Below, piece after piece: positions 47,815 to 59,843 of a stretch of DNA of 64,000 bases. This DNA is from Sporosarcina sp. HYO08 (lineage in GTDB: Bacteria > Bacillota > Bacilli > Bacillales_A > Planococcaceae), in the NCBI RefSeq assembly GCF_001563475.1, contig NZ_LPUT01000012.1, positions 372,001 through 436,000 on the forward strand. Reading direction: 5' to 3'. Below the pieces are notes generated by a model, which was not told the DNA's origin, did not search any database, and saw only the letters and a list, made by a program, of their open reading frames with translations. The translations under genes were made by a program, and so were the position numbers. Positions within the stretch are counted from its first letter, which is position 1, and every line of letters starts with the position of its first letter.

Positions 47815-47955
47815 TTAAGAAGATTGCTTGATCTTGAAATATAAAGATCTCGTATTCAGTTCGTGTTTCAGAAGATCAATGAATTGGGGATTTAATTTTA
47901 GTGCAAGTGCTTTGTAATAAGTTTGAAGTAATAGTTCATCGGATAATTTTTTCAA
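47815..47955 (-). CDS. sda: Sporulation checkpoint histidine-kinase inhibitor Sda
   Basis: A 46-residue helical-hairpin protein, below usual ORF cut-offs. The sequence from the start, MKKLSDELLLQTYYKALALK and then LNPQFIDLLKHELNTRSL, aligns without gaps over its full length with B. subtilis Sda as I remember it ([20 protein letters not shown]...). Sda binds KinA/KinB dimers and blocks phosphorelay entry when replication is perturbed. The start is TTG at 47955, seven bases after a perfect GGAGGTGAT; an ATG three codons upstream touches that site. The upstream region holds a cluster of DnaA boxes, as expected for a DnaA-controlled gene. Confidence 0.9.
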   Translation of the reverse strand: MKKLSDELLLQTYYKALALKLNPQFIDLLKHELNTRSLYFKIKQSS

Positions 47956-48076
47956 TTTATCCATCACCTCCATGTGAAAAATTCATGTATATAATGAAAG
48001 TTAAGATCATAGAGTGGTAAGTATCGTTGCTGTATATCCAATCTATCAAATAAAAACATTTGGAACAACCGTTCCT

Positions 48077-48174
48077 TTATCCACAGAGAGAAGTGGATAA
48101 CTTGTGGTTAACTTGTTTGTATTCTAGTAGATCGTTATCTTATAAACGGTAGTTTGTGAATAAACTTATCCACA
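48077..48174. promoter_or_regulatory. DnaA-box cluster upstream of sda
   Basis: Two perfect TTATCCACA boxes (48077-48085, 48166-48174) and three one-mismatch boxes in the opposite orientation (AGTGGATAA 48092-48100, TGTGGTTAA 48103-48111, TGTGAATAA 48155-48163) lie within 98 bases in the gene-free stretch 47956-48335. DnaA probably regulates sda here. No DUE-like or other origin genes are nearby, so it is not oriC. Confidence 0.85.
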
Positions 48175-48335
48175 GACGCTGTGAAATGCGGATTTTGTCG
48201 AAAGGTTTTTCAGCTTTTTGGTTAGAATCGAGGAGTAAACGAGGAATAACACTCAGTTTTTTGTGTAAAACGAAAAGTTGAATCTAAATGTTACTGAATG
48301 CAGGTAAGCATTCGGGATTGAAAGGTGTGTGCAAC

Positions 48336-49883
48336 ATGCTAAGAAAATTAACAGAACGAATAAATGAAATGGAAGGGAAAGAGTTTCCTTCAAAAACATA
48401 CCGGCGAATGGTCTTACAACCTGCTTATGATGAAGCAAAGAAATATTTTTTGACTGCTATGGTGCAAATTCATGTCGCCCATTTGAAAATGCTTGAAGAG
48501 CGGGGCATTGTGAAGAAATCTGATGCAAGGACTATTGGCAAAGCGCTGGCTGTATTGGATGTAGATTACTATAGTACGGATCCATATAATCCGCTCTTTG
48601 AGGATTTGTTTTTTCGGATTGAACATGATTTGATAGGACAGGTTGGTGAAGTTGCAGGTAATTTGCACATTGCAAGAAGCCGGAATGATATGGGGATTGC
48701 GATTTATAGGATGACACTTCGAAAGAAGCTGCTTGAATTAATGAGCGAAATGATTGCGCTGAAGGATGCGTTAATCATCTTTTGTGAGGAGCATATTGAC
48801 ACCGTCATGATTGGCTATACACATACCCAGCAAGCACAGCCAACAACATTGGCGCATTATTTAAAAGCTGTTATTGACCAGCTTGGGCGTGATTTTAAAC
48901 GCGTTCAAGCGGCATTTGCGACAGTGAATCGCAGCAGTATGGGCGCTGCTGCCTTAACGACATCTGGATTTGCCATTAGCCGAGAGCGAATGCGGGATCT
49001 TCTCGCTTTTGATGAAGTGATCGAAAATTCATGGGATGCTGTCGCAGGGGCCGATTATATTACAGAAGCAGCTAGTGCTGTTCAATTAGCTGCACTCAAT
49101 ATGGGGCGAACTGTACAGGACTTGTTAATATGGGCTACGCAGGAGTTTAACGTTTTTACATTAGCCAGTCCATACGTTCAAATTAGTTCAATTATGCCGC
49201 AAAAACGCAATCCGGTTTCGATTGAACATATGCGCTCATTATTATCTGCTGTTGTGGGGGACGCAAACACTGTACTAACGATGGTTCACAATACGCCTTT
49301 TGGCGATATTGTTGATACAGAAGATGATATGCAGCCGTTTTTATGGAAAGCGATTGACCGACTCATTGGCATTTATCAACTGTTTGGCAGTGTCGTCTTA
49401 ACGATGAAGGTGAATAAAGACCAATTGCGAAAACGTGCCGAAAAAAGCTTTGCAACTGTGACGGAATTGGCAGATACACTCGTCCGGACGGAAAAAGCAT
49501 CTTTCAGACAAGCGCATCAAATGGTTAGTCAGTGTGTTCAGCAATTGATGGAGACGGACCAAGCATCGATTCAGGGGCTTACTTGGGAAGCAGTCAATCA
49601 AGAGTCTTTAAAAATATTACATAGAAAATTAACGATTTCAAAAGAAGATTTTCAAAAAGCGCTTAATCCGGTGCATTTTATTGCGGTTCGGAATGTTCTT
49701 GGCGGTCCAAATGAAGAGGTGATGAAAGAGTCTCTTCTTCGTTCAAAAGAAATGGCTAAAGAGTCCATGCAATGGTTAAACGAAAAAGAACACTCAATGA
49801 TCATGGCGGAAAAATTACTAACGTCATTTGTGACGGATTGGCGCAATGATCACGATGGGAATGGAAGTGGTGGAAATGCCTAA
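48336..49883 (+). CDS. Argininosuccinate-lyase paralogue
   Basis: A 515-residue lyase of the fumarase/aspartase superfamily, closest to ArgH. Conserved are HIARSRNDMG, the base-region GYTHTQQAQPTTLAHYL with its His, and the mobile Ser loop SSIMPQKRNP. It is longer than standard ArgH (about 460 residues) at both ends. No argG or other arginine gene is near; the next gene, overlapping by eight bases, encodes a BadF-type kinase. So the substrate may not be argininosuccinate. The ATG at 48336 follows AAAGGTGTG; an earlier in-frame ATG at 48288 lacks a site. DnaA boxes lie upstream but more likely serve sda. Confidence 0.8.
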   Translation: MLRKLTERINEMEGKEFPSKTYRRMVLQPAYDEAKKYFLTAMVQIHVAHLKMLEERGIVKKSDARTIGKALAVLDVDYYSTDPYNPLFEDLFFRIEHDLIGQVGEVAGNLHIARSRNDMGIAIYRMTLRKKLLELMSEMIALKDALIIFCEEHIDTVMIGYTHTQQAQPTTLAHYLKAVIDQLGRDFKRVQAAFATVNRSSMGAAALTTSGFAISRERMRDLLAFDEVIENSWDAVAGADYITEAASAVQLAALNMGRTVQDLLIWATQEFNVFTLASPYVQISSIMPQKRNPVSIEHMRSLLSAVVGDANTVLTMVHNTPFGDIVDTEDDMQPFLWKAIDRLIGIYQLFGSVVLTMKVNKDQLRKRAEKSFATVTELADTLVRTEKASFRQAHQMVSQCVQQLMETDQASIQGLTWEAVNQESLKILHRKLTISKEDFQKALNPVHFIAVRNVLGGPNEEVMKESLLRSKEMAKESMQWLNEKEHSMIMAEKLLTSFVTDWRNDHDGNGSGGNA

Positions 49884-50811
49884 AATTATGTTGGCTGTCG
49901 ATGGGGGAGCGACCAAAACAATCGTATCCATCCGTTCAGAAGATGGAACGATTCTCTATACGGGTTACGGTGAGGGGGTCAATTATCAAACAGTTGGGGC
50001 CGATCAAGTCATATCTGTATTACAAAAATTACTGATAGAAGCCAAGCCTGTATTGACTGCACTGCCTGTAGAACTAGCGGTTTTTGCACTTGCCGGGATC
50101 GATTCTGACGTCGATCGATCGGTTGTTTCTAACATCATTGTTCAAGTATGCAATAATATAAATTTCTCCCCAAACAAACTCATCGTGGAGAATGATGCTT
50201 TTGCAACGCTTCTAGGGGCAGTTGAACAAGAGCCAGGTGCTCTACTCATATCCGGAACGGGTTCGATCGCTGTCGCGAGGAATGGAAAAGGCAAAATGGT
50301 TCGTGTTGGCGGCTGGGGTCATTTAGTAGGTGATGAAGGCAGTGGTTATTGGATTGGACGAGAGATTATTCGCAGTATCGCTCGGATGGAAGACGGAAGG
50401 GGTCCGGAAACTATGCTTCGTCAAGAAGCCTTGCAACTCACTCAATTACCTTCCGTGGAAGCACTAGCCAACTCGTTGTATAGCACTCATTTTGCTGTAA
50501 GTACAATTGCTCAGCTTTCCATGATTTTGGATGCGGCTGTAAAATCGGCTGATGTAGAGGCGAATCGTATTTTAAAGGAAGCATTAGCAGAACTATCATT
50601 ATTAGTAGCTGCCGTTATTAGAAAAAGTGAACTGCAAGACATCCCATGTAAACTTTATTTAATGGGCGGGGCGGTTACCAATTCAGCCTTACTTTTGATG
50701 GGAATAAAAAAATATGTAACAGAAAATTTTCCTTGCTGTAAGGTGAGGATCTCTCAACAGTTACCGATTGATTATATCGTGAAGTACGGATTTGGCTTGA
50801 TTAATAAGTGA
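49876..50811 (+). CDS. BadF/BadG/BcrA/BcrD-type ATPase, probable N-acetylhexosamine kinase
   Basis: A 311-residue ASKHA-fold kinase. Phosphate-1 loop LAVDGGATKTIVSI, VENDAFATLLGAV, phosphate-2 ISGTGSIAVA, VGDEGSGYWIGREIIR and the adenosine loop LYLMGGAVTNS are all present; this set is typical of bacterial GlcNAc/MurNAc kinases. It probably phosphorylates an amino sugar from wall turnover. The ATG at 49876 lies within the end of the ArgH-like gene (eight-base overlap); earlier ATGs have poorer sites. The coupling with a lyase is unusual and suggests a shared pathway that I cannot name. Confidence 0.8.
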   Translation: MPKIMLAVDGGATKTIVSIRSEDGTILYTGYGEGVNYQTVGADQVISVLQKLLIEAKPVLTALPVELAVFALAGIDSDVDRSVVSNIIVQVCNNINFSPNKLIVENDAFATLLGAVEQEPGALLISGTGSIAVARNGKGKMVRVGGWGHLVGDEGSGYWIGREIIRSIARMEDGRGPETMLRQEALQLTQLPSVEALANSLYSTHFAVSTIAQLSMILDAAVKSADVEANRILKEALAELSLLVAAVIRKSELQDIPCKLYLMGGAVTNSALLLMGIKKYVTENFPCCKVRISQQLPIDYIVKYGFGLINK

Positions 50812-51034
50812 TGAATCTAGTAATTGGTGATAACAGCGAGTGAATAATTTTATTTATTTAACAGACATTATCGTCTGAAGCATTATAATTTCGGTAAGTA
50901 TTGGTAAGTTTAGAAAGCGATTGTAACAGAAGGAGAATATTGCTAGTATATAGAAGGTCATTCATTTGATGTGGTCATAGATTTACACTTCGAACAAAGG
51001 CAATACGCGTTTCACGGGAGGCTTTTTTAAAATA

Positions 51035-51241
51035 ATGTTTTTTTTACATAAAAAATATGACAAATTAATCGCAGAGACTGCGACTGCTGCACTTGTTGCA
51101 ACTGCAATTGTTCCTGCGGCAGAGGCATCATCTTCTTTTGCAGATGTTATTAAAAATTACAAGGACATAGTTGATTATCTTAACAAATGGGACTGCAAAA
51201 AGGACAAGCAACATAACGATCGGAATAGGTCCTTTCATTAA
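51035..51241 (+). pseudogene. Decayed S-layer/SLH protein gene fragment
   Basis: The frame encodes 68 residues: an S-layer-type leader (ETATAALVATAIVPAAEASS) and the start of an SLH repeat (SFADVIKNYKDIVDYL), then unrelated residues and a stop. If one base is skipped near 51180, the DNA continues as LTNGTAKRTSNITIGIGPFIK, which still resembles the expected second half of an SLH repeat. So a frameshift and loss of the rest are likely. A GGGAGG lies 13 bases before the ATG, and a terminator follows directly. It could alternatively be a short expressed leader protein, which I consider less likely. Confidence 0.6.
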
Positions 51242-51256
51242 ATGCGATAAATTAGA

Positions 51257-51288
51257 AAGCCGAACGGAATTCATCCGTTCGGCTTTTT
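51257..51288. terminator. Terminator after the SLH fragment
   Basis: AAGCCGAACGGA pairs with TCCGTTCGGCTT across ATTCA, followed by TTT. Confidence 0.85.
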
Positions 51289-51442
51289 GGTGGTCTGCGA
51301 TGAAATATGGGCGGTTAGCCACCATTTATTGGCGTGATAGATAGAAGATGCATACAAACCTACCCCAAGGCATAGCCTTTCATGTGTATCGAAATTAAAC
51401 CCAATCTCCACCCGATGAAAGAGTCTATAAAACATTTCTAAA

Positions 51443-51472
51443 ACATTTTTAAAATGTGAACAAATTGTGACA
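51443..51472. promoter_or_regulatory. Symmetric elements upstream of ilvD
   Basis: ACATTTT-T-AAAATGT (51443-51457) is a perfect odd palindrome. Overlapping it, TGTGA-N8-TGACA (51455-51472) resembles the GlnR/TnrA box TGTNA-N7-TNACA but with one extra spacer base. They lie about 100 bases before the promoter. The rest of the gene-free stretch 51289-51712 shows only the promoter. Confidence 0.35.
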
Positions 51473-51570
51473 TATGCAATATATCGCGGGTTTGCGCTAT
51501 TTGTCGCAATTTGTAAGCGTATACAGAGATAATCACTTTTTTTAATTGAGTAACAATTATAAAAAGACTG

Positions 51571-51599
51571 TTGACTCAACTAATTATCCGCGTTATGAT
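51571..51599 (+). promoter_or_regulatory. Promoter of ilvD
   Basis: TTGACT and TATGAT with a 17-base spacer, a near-consensus sigma-A promoter about 110 bases before ilvD. Confidence 0.75.
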
Positions 51600-51712
51600 G
51601 ACATCAATCCAAATGAAGGATACAGACGTTTCACAGAATACGTATTGTTACTATACTCTATAAACTTAGAAAAAGTGAACGACGTGTGAGTGAGTTGTTA
51701 GGAGAGAATGCT

Positions 51713-53380
51713 ATGAGAAGTGACATGATTAAAAAAGGCGTGGACCGAGCACCACACCGAAGTTTACTTTATGCAACAGGCGTGAAGACAAGGGATCTAG
51801 ATAAACCATTTATTGGCGTCTGTAACTCTTATATCGATATCATTCCAGGGCATAAACACTTGAACAAATTTGCTGAAATTGTAAAAGAAGCAATTTGGGA
51901 AGCGGGTGGAGTTCCATTTGAATTCAATACCATTGGTGTTGATGATGGAATTGCGATGGGGCATATCGGTATGCGCTATTCATTGCCAAGCCGCGAGCTC
52001 ATTGCGGATTCAGCAGAAACAGTCATTAACGCACACTGGTTTGACGGTGTGTTCTATATACCAAACTGTGACAAAATTACACCAGGCATGCTAATGGCGG
52101 CAGTTCGTACAAATGTACCTTCCATTTTCGTTTCAGGTGGTCCGATGGAAGCAGGCGTTTCCTCAGAAGGGAAAACACTTTCGCTTACTTCAGTATTTGA
52201 AGGTGTCGGTGCCTATAAATCAGGTAAAATGACAGCTGAAGAACTACTAGACATTGAAAACAATGCATGCCCAACATGTGGATCTTGTTCGGGAATGTTC
52301 ACTGCAAACTCCATGAACTGCTTAATGGAAATGTTAGGTGTTACAATTCCAGGAAACGGTACAATCGTTGCTACTTCTGACGAGCGTCACAAGCTCATTA
52401 AAGAAGCTGCCAAGCAATTGGTTCGTATGGTGAAAGAAGATGTGAAACCACGTGATATCGTTACAAAAGAAGCAATTGACGATGCATTTGCATTAGACAT
52501 GGCAATGGGTGGTTCAACGAACACAGTTTTACATACGCTTGCGATTGCGCACGAAGCAGGAATTGACTATAAAGTTGAAGATATTAACACTGTAGCGGAG
52601 CGTGTTCCGTATTTAGCGAAAATTATGCCAGCATCAGATGTCTCAATGGATGATATTTTTAAAGCTGGCGGCGTAAGCTCTATTATTAATGAACTAACAA
52701 AAATTCCAGGTGCTGTTCATCCAGATCGAATTACCGTAACAGGTAAAACAATTGGTGAAGACGTTCAAGATTATCCGATTCTCGATGAAGAAATCATTCG
52801 TACGAAAGAGAATCCACATAGTCCAGTCGGCGGATTATCCGTATTGTTCGGAAATATCGCACCAGAAGGCGGAGTCATTAAGGTAGGTGCGGTAGATCCT
52901 TCCATTAAAGAATTCCGGGGCGAAGCGATTGTCTTTAATTCGCAGGAAGATGCACAAGAAAACATTGACAATGGAACAGTCCGAGAAGGGCACGTCGTGG
53001 TCATTCGTTATGAAGGGCCTAAAGGTGGACCGGGAATGCCAGAAATGCTTGCGCCTACATCCGCGATTCAAGGAAGAGGATTAGGAACAAAAGTAGCATT
53101 AATCACAGATGGACGCTTCTCAGGGGCATCCCGAGGAATTTCCATTGGGCATATTTCGCCAGAAGCAGCAGATGGCGGACCGATTGCACTTGTTGAAGAT
53201 GGAGATATTATTTCAATCGACTTAACAAATCGGACAATTGAATTGGAAGTAAGCGATCAAGAATTAGCAGATCGTCAAGAAAAGCTTCAACCGTTCGAAC
53301 CGAAAATTAAAAAAGGTTGGCTCGCCCGTTATTCTGCACTTGTTACTTCAGCAAGTACAGGTGGCGTCATGAAAATATAA
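51713..53380 (+). CDS. ilvD: Dihydroxy-acid dehydratase
   Basis: A 555-residue iron-sulfur dehydratase giving 2-keto acids in isoleucine and valine synthesis. Cluster-binding cysteines are in [23 protein letters not shown] and [30 protein letters not shown] and [12 protein letters not shown] are ILVD/EDD family signatures. The ATG at 51713 has GGAGAG six bases upstream; a GTG nine codons earlier is possible. It has its own promoter. A T-box leader separates it from ilvB, so ilvD mRNA may read into that leader. Confidence 0.96.
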   Translation: MRSDMIKKGVDRAPHRSLLYATGVKTRDLDKPFIGVCNSYIDIIPGHKHLNKFAEIVKEAIWEAGGVPFEFNTIGVDDGIAMGHIGMRYSLPSRELIADSAETVINAHWFDGVFYIPNCDKITPGMLMAAVRTNVPSIFVSGGPMEAGVSSEGKTLSLTSVFEGVGAYKSGKMTAEELLDIENNACPTCGSCSGMFTANSMNCLMEMLGVTIPGNGTIVATSDERHKLIKEAAKQLVRMVKEDVKPRDIVTKEAIDDAFALDMAMGGSTNTVLHTLAIAHEAGIDYKVEDINTVAERVPYLAKIMPASDVSMDDIFKAGGVSSIINELTKIPGAVHPDRITVTGKTIGEDVQDYPILDEEIIRTKENPHSPVGGLSVLFGNIAPEGGVIKVGAVDPSIKEFRGEAIVFNSQEDAQENIDNGTVREGHVVVIRYEGPKGGPGMPEMLAPTSAIQGRGLGTKVALITDGRFSGASRGISIGHISPEAADGGPIALVEDGDIISIDLTNRTIELEVSDQELADRQEKLQPFEPKIKKGWLARYSALVTSASTGGVMKI

Positions 53381-53391
53381 TAAACAAGAAA

Positions 53392-53684
53392 TCGTTGATG
53401 AGGTTAAAGTAAATAGAAACTTGTATTTCCAGAGAATCGGTCATGGTGGAAGCCGATAATACAACTATTTACGACATCCCCTCGGAGAGGATTACTAAAA
53501 GGGCAACCGATTAGGTAATCCCGGGCATTGCAGTAGCCGTGCTCGTTAGCAGTGAATAGATGATCTATTCAAGAGGCAGCAATTTGCTGCGAATCAGGGT
53601 GGTACCATGGAAAAGCTTTTTCATCCCTATGCGAGGAAGTGTTAGGTTTCTTTGCGTTGGATGGAAAAGCTTTTCTTTTTATTT
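53392..53684 (+). ncRNA. T-box leader of ilvBNC-leuABCD
   Basis: The conserved T-box AGGGTGGTACC is at 53596-53606 (bulge TGGTACC). A terminator follows: AAAAGCTTTTTCATCC pairs with GGATGGAAAAGCTTTT, then CTTTTTATTT (53611-53683). Stem I features are GATGAGG...AAAGTA at the 5' end and GGTGGAAGCCGATAAT. In the presumed specifier loop (ACGACATCCCCTCGGAG) the codon reads best as AUC (53476-53478), implying tRNA-Ile; the exact register is uncertain. Uncharged tRNA should allow read-through into ilvB. Confidence 0.92.
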
Positions 53685-53727
53685 TAAATTGATTAATTAT
53701 TCACAGAAAAACAAGGAGGAATTAGTT

Positions 53728-55482
53728 ATGAGTGCTCAGGTTCAAGCGAAGCAAGCGACGATGCCGCCGATGCCGATGGACGAACAAATGACAACACAAC
53801 CGAAAGATGGGTCGGCTGTACTCATTCAGGCGTTGAAGGATCAAGGTGTCGACGTTATTTTCGGATACCCTGGAGGAGCGGTCTTGCCAATTTACGATGC
53901 CCTTTACAAAAATCCGATTTCACACGTACTTGCACGTCATGAACAAGGCGCTATTCATGCGGCTGAAGGTTATGCACGCGTGTCTGGGAAACCTGGAGTT
54001 GTCATCGCAACTTCTGGACCGGGCGCAACGAACCTCGTAACGGGAATTACGGATGCAATGATGGATTCACTTCCGCTTGTTGTGTTTACTGGCCAAGTTG
54101 CCAATACGGTAATCGGAACAGATGCATTCCAGGAAGCAGATATCATCGGCATTACACAACCGATTACAAAACATAATTACCAAGTGAACGATATCGCAGA
54201 TCTGCCCCGTATCATTAAAGAGGCATTTCATATCGCATCAACTGGACGCCGAGGACCTGTCGTTGTCGATATTCCAAAGAACATTGCATCAGAAATGTTC
54301 GTTGAAGTAGAAGCGTCCGATCAAGAAGTAAATTTACCGGGGTATCAACCAACAACGATTCCGAATTTCTTACAAATACAAAAAGCAGTGCGAGCGATTG
54401 CGGCAGCAGAAAAGCCGTTGATCCTTGCGGGTGCGGGTATCTTGCACGCCCAAGCGATGGATGAATTAAAAGAGTTTGTTGAAAGACACCAAATTCCAGT
54501 AACAAATACATTACTAGGACTTGGCAGTATCCACGGTGAACATGAGCTATTCCTTGGAATGGCCGGGATGCACGGTACGGTAACATCTAATATGGCTTTA
54601 AGCGAATGTGATGTACTTGTTAACATCGGGGCCCGTTTTGATGACCGTTTAACAGGGAATTTAGAAACATTTGCACCGAATGCAACCGTTATTCATATCG
54701 ATATTGACCCAGCCGAAATCGGGAAAAACGTCCCAACAGAAGTGCCGATTGTAGCGGATGCAAAAGAAGCATTGGGTGCATTGCTTACACATCAAGTAGA
54801 GTCCCCGAACACAAAACAATGGTTGAACTACTTAAGGGAATTGCAGGATAAATTCCCACTTTGGTACAACGAAGATGAAAATGAATTACTTCCGCAACAG
54901 GCGCTTGAAATTATTCATCGTGTTACAAAGGGAGATGCCATTGTCTCAACAGACGTTGGTCAACATCAAATGTGGACGGCTCAATATTATAAGTTGAATA
55001 ACCCAGATCATTGGGTAACATCAGGCGGACTTGGAACGATGGGCTTCGGCTTCCCAGCTGCAATCGGTGCACAAATTGCGAAGCCGGACAAAACAGTCAT
55101 TGCGGTTGTCGGAGACGCAGGTTTCCAAATGACTGCACAGGAATTATCATTGCTGCAAGAAATGCATATTCCCGTTAAAGTTGTCATTTTAAACAACGAA
55201 GCACTTGGAATGGTTCGCCAGTGGCAAGAAACGTTTTACGAAGAGCGCTACTCACAATCGTTAATTCCGGTACAACCAGATTTCGTTAAGCTGGCAGAAG
55301 CATATGACATCAAAGGTTATCGGATCAAGACATTTGAAGAAGCGGAAACAATCTTTGAAGAAGCTCTCCTATCCGACGAACCGGTATTAATTGACTGCCG
55401 CGTGAAACGTCAAGAAAACGTCTATCCAATGGTAGCGCCAGGAAAAGGATTAAATGAAATGATTGGGGTGAGCCGAAAATGA
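53728..55482 (+). CDS. ilvB: Acetolactate synthase, large subunit
   Basis: A 584-residue ThDP/FAD enzyme, first common step of branched-chain synthesis. The N domain has [14 protein letters not shown] and the catalytic Glu in [37 protein letters not shown]-binding middle follows, then the C domain with [17 protein letters not shown]...[13 protein letters not shown] (ThDP-Mg motif). An N-terminal extension of about 20 residues precedes the core. AAGGAGG precedes the ATG at 53728; in-frame codons further 5' belong to the T-box. It overlaps ilvN by four bases. Confidence 0.96.
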   Translation: MSAQVQAKQATMPPMPMDEQMTTQPKDGSAVLIQALKDQGVDVIFGYPGGAVLPIYDALYKNPISHVLARHEQGAIHAAEGYARVSGKPGVVIATSGPGATNLVTGITDAMMDSLPLVVFTGQVANTVIGTDAFQEADIIGITQPITKHNYQVNDIADLPRIIKEAFHIASTGRRGPVVVDIPKNIASEMFVEVEASDQEVNLPGYQPTTIPNFLQIQKAVRAIAAAEKPLILAGAGILHAQAMDELKEFVERHQIPVTNTLLGLGSIHGEHELFLGMAGMHGTVTSNMALSECDVLVNIGARFDDRLTGNLETFAPNATVIHIDIDPAEIGKNVPTEVPIVADAKEALGALLTHQVESPNTKQWLNYLRELQDKFPLWYNEDENELLPQQALEIIHRVTKGDAIVSTDVGQHQMWTAQYYKLNNPDHWVTSGGLGTMGFGFPAAIGAQIAKPDKTVIAVVGDAGFQMTAQELSLLQEMHIPVKVVILNNEALGMVRQWQETFYEERYSQSLIPVQPDFVKLAEAYDIKGYRIKTFEEAETIFEEALLSDEPVLIDCRVKRQENVYPMVAPGKGLNEMIGVSRK

Positions 55483-55994
55483 AACGAGTAATCACAGTAA
55501 CTGTTATCAATCAAAGTGGTGTATTAAATCGAGTAACCGGCTTACTCATGAAAAGACAATTTAATATCGAAAGCATTACGGTCGGCCATACCGAGCAACC
55601 TGGTATATCCAAAATGACATTCATCGTCAATGTTGAAGATGAACAAAAAGTCGAGCAGCTGATCAAACAAGTGTCCAAACAAATTGACGTACTGAAAGTG
55701 AATGACATAACTGATAAATCGATTGTCATGAGAGAACTCGCGCTTGTGAAAGTCGTTTCACCACCAAGTGTTCGAAGCGAAATGAACAGCATCATTGAGC
55801 CATTCCGTGCGAGAATCCTTGACTCAAGCAAAAATGTTGTGACCTATCAAGTCGTTGGGCATCCAGATAAAATTGAAGCATTCATTGAATTACTCAAGCC
55901 ATATGGCATTAAAGAATTGACACGAACAGGTGCTACGGCAAGCGTTCGTGACATGCAAAAATTGCCGACAACCCAGTTATCCATTTTAAAATAA
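55479..55994 (+). CDS. ilvN: Acetolactate synthase, regulatory subunit
   Basis: A 171-residue regulatory subunit giving valine feedback inhibition. The N-terminal ACT domain ([32 protein letters not shown]) and the C-terminal ALS small-subunit domain (about 85-165; [38 protein letters not shown]) are both complete. The ATG overlaps the ilvB stop (ATGA) and GGGGTGAG lies upstream, so synthesis of the two subunits is coupled. The gene ilvC starts 38 bases later. Confidence 0.96.
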   Translation: MKRVITVTVINQSGVLNRVTGLLMKRQFNIESITVGHTEQPGISKMTFIVNVEDEQKVEQLIKQVSKQIDVLKVNDITDKSIVMRELALVKVVSPPSVRSEMNSIIEPFRARILDSSKNVVTYQVVGHPDKIEAFIELLKPYGIKELTRTGATASVRDMQKLPTTQLSILK

Positions 55995-56008
55995 TAGATA
56001 AAAAATAA

Positions 56009-58595
<2,587 letters not shown>

Positions 58596-58655
58596 ACTAC
58601 TGATAAGAGACGGAATATTCCGTCTAATGAAACTAAAACAAGGAGGAGAAGTTCT

Positions 58656-59756
58656 ATGGAAAAGAGAGTAGCGGTATTACCAGGTGACGGCATTGGGCCG
58701 GAAGTAACTGCAGCAGCAGTAAGGGTGTTGGAAGTAATTGCACGTCGCTTCAATCATACATTTCATATAGAATTCGGTGCGATCGGCGGCGAAGCAATTG
58801 ATAAATTCAACGACCCACTGCCAGAAGATACAATTAAGCTTTGTGAAGAGAGTGATGCCGTACTTCTCGGTGCAGTCGGAGGACCAAAATGGGATCAAAA
58901 TCCTTCAGCGTTAAGACCAGAAAAAGGACTCCTTGCGATTCGGAAAAAGTTTGACCTATTCGCAAACTTGCGTCCTGTAGCGGCGGTTCCGGCTTTGCTC
59001 CATGCTTCTCCTCTAAAAGAAGAAGTTGCAAAAGAAGTTGACATGATGATTGTCCGTGAGTTAACAAGCGGTTTGTACTTCGGTCAACCGAGCCGCCGTA
59101 CAGAAAAATCGGCTGTCGATTCCCTTGTCTATACAAGAGAGGAAATTGAACGCATTGTTGACAAAGCGTTTGAGCTGGCACGTTTACGTAAAGGGAAAGT
59201 AACATCTGTGGATAAAGCAAACGTATTGGAATCGAGTAAGCTTTGGCGTGAAATCGTTGAGGAAAAGAAAAAAGAATATCCGGATATTGAAGTGGAACAT
59301 GCGCTCGTTGACTCCTGTGCAATGAAACTCATCACAAACCCAGGTGCATATGACGTCATTGTCACTGAAAATATGTTTGGAGATATTCTAAGCGATGAAG
59401 CTTCTGTTATTACAGGTTCACTTGGCGTTATGCCCTCAGCAAGTGTACGTTCTGATGGATTTGGACTATACGAACCCGTTCACGGTTCTGCCCCTGAAAT
59501 CGCGGGACTCGGTCTAGCAAATCCGGCTGCTGCAATATTATCGGCTGCTATGATGTTAAAATATTCATTTGGAATGGAAACGGAAGCAGCAGAAATTGAA
59601 AGAGCAGTGAACGCGGTATTTGAAGAAGGCAGCTTCACAGCAGATCTTGCGGGGCCAGGTCAACGTGTATTATCGACAAAGGAATGGACAGATACAGTAA
59701 TCAATGAACTTGATGTACAATCCGTTTCGGATAGCATTATGTTGTCGTACGTATAA
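58656..59756 (+). CDS. leuB: 3-isopropylmalate dehydrogenase
   Basis: A 366-residue NAD-dependent beta-decarboxylating dehydrogenase. LPGDGIGPEVTAAAVRVL opens the fold. RELTSGLYFGQPSR holds the family Tyr, DKANVLESSKLWRE the Lys-Asn pair, ENMFGDILSDEAS the metal Asp residues, and LYEPVHGSAPEIAGLGLANPAA the adenine loop. AAGGAGGAG precedes the ATG. Sixty bases separate it from leuA and 87 from leuC, the latter gap holding a hairpin. Confidence 0.96.
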   Translation: MEKRVAVLPGDGIGPEVTAAAVRVLEVIARRFNHTFHIEFGAIGGEAIDKFNDPLPEDTIKLCEESDAVLLGAVGGPKWDQNPSALRPEKGLLAIRKKFDLFANLRPVAAVPALLHASPLKEEVAKEVDMMIVRELTSGLYFGQPSRRTEKSAVDSLVYTREEIERIVDKAFELARLRKGKVTSVDKANVLESSKLWREIVEEKKKEYPDIEVEHALVDSCAMKLITNPGAYDVIVTENMFGDILSDEASVITGSLGVMPSASVRSDGFGLYEPVHGSAPEIAGLGLANPAAAILSAAMMLKYSFGMETEAAEIERAVNAVFEEGSFTADLAGPGQRVLSTKEWTDTVINELDVQSVSDSIMLSYV

Positions 59757-59778
59757 TCGAATAAAAGCAATTTACTTA

Positions 59779-59813
59779 GAAGGGGAAGTTGGGCAAATCC
59801 CAACTCCCCCTTT
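59779..59813 (+). repeat. Intercistronic hairpin between leuB and leuC
   Basis: GAAGGGG-AAGTTGGG pairs with CCCAACT-CCCCCTTTC across CAAAT. Only three T follow, so it is more likely an mRNA-stability or processing hairpin, or a partial terminator, than a full stop. Confidence 0.65.
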
Positions 59814-59843
59814 CTAATACATATATGGGAAGGAGCAGCGCAA

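Noticed and set aside
48077..48174. DnaA-box cluster as the chromosomal origin
   Set aside because: No dnaA, dnaN or AT-rich unwinding region nearby; the adjacent sda gene explains the boxes.
50910..50930. Cre-like GAAAGCGATTGTAACA
   Set aside because: Fails the symmetric TNWCA half of the consensus, and no gene start lies at a useful distance.
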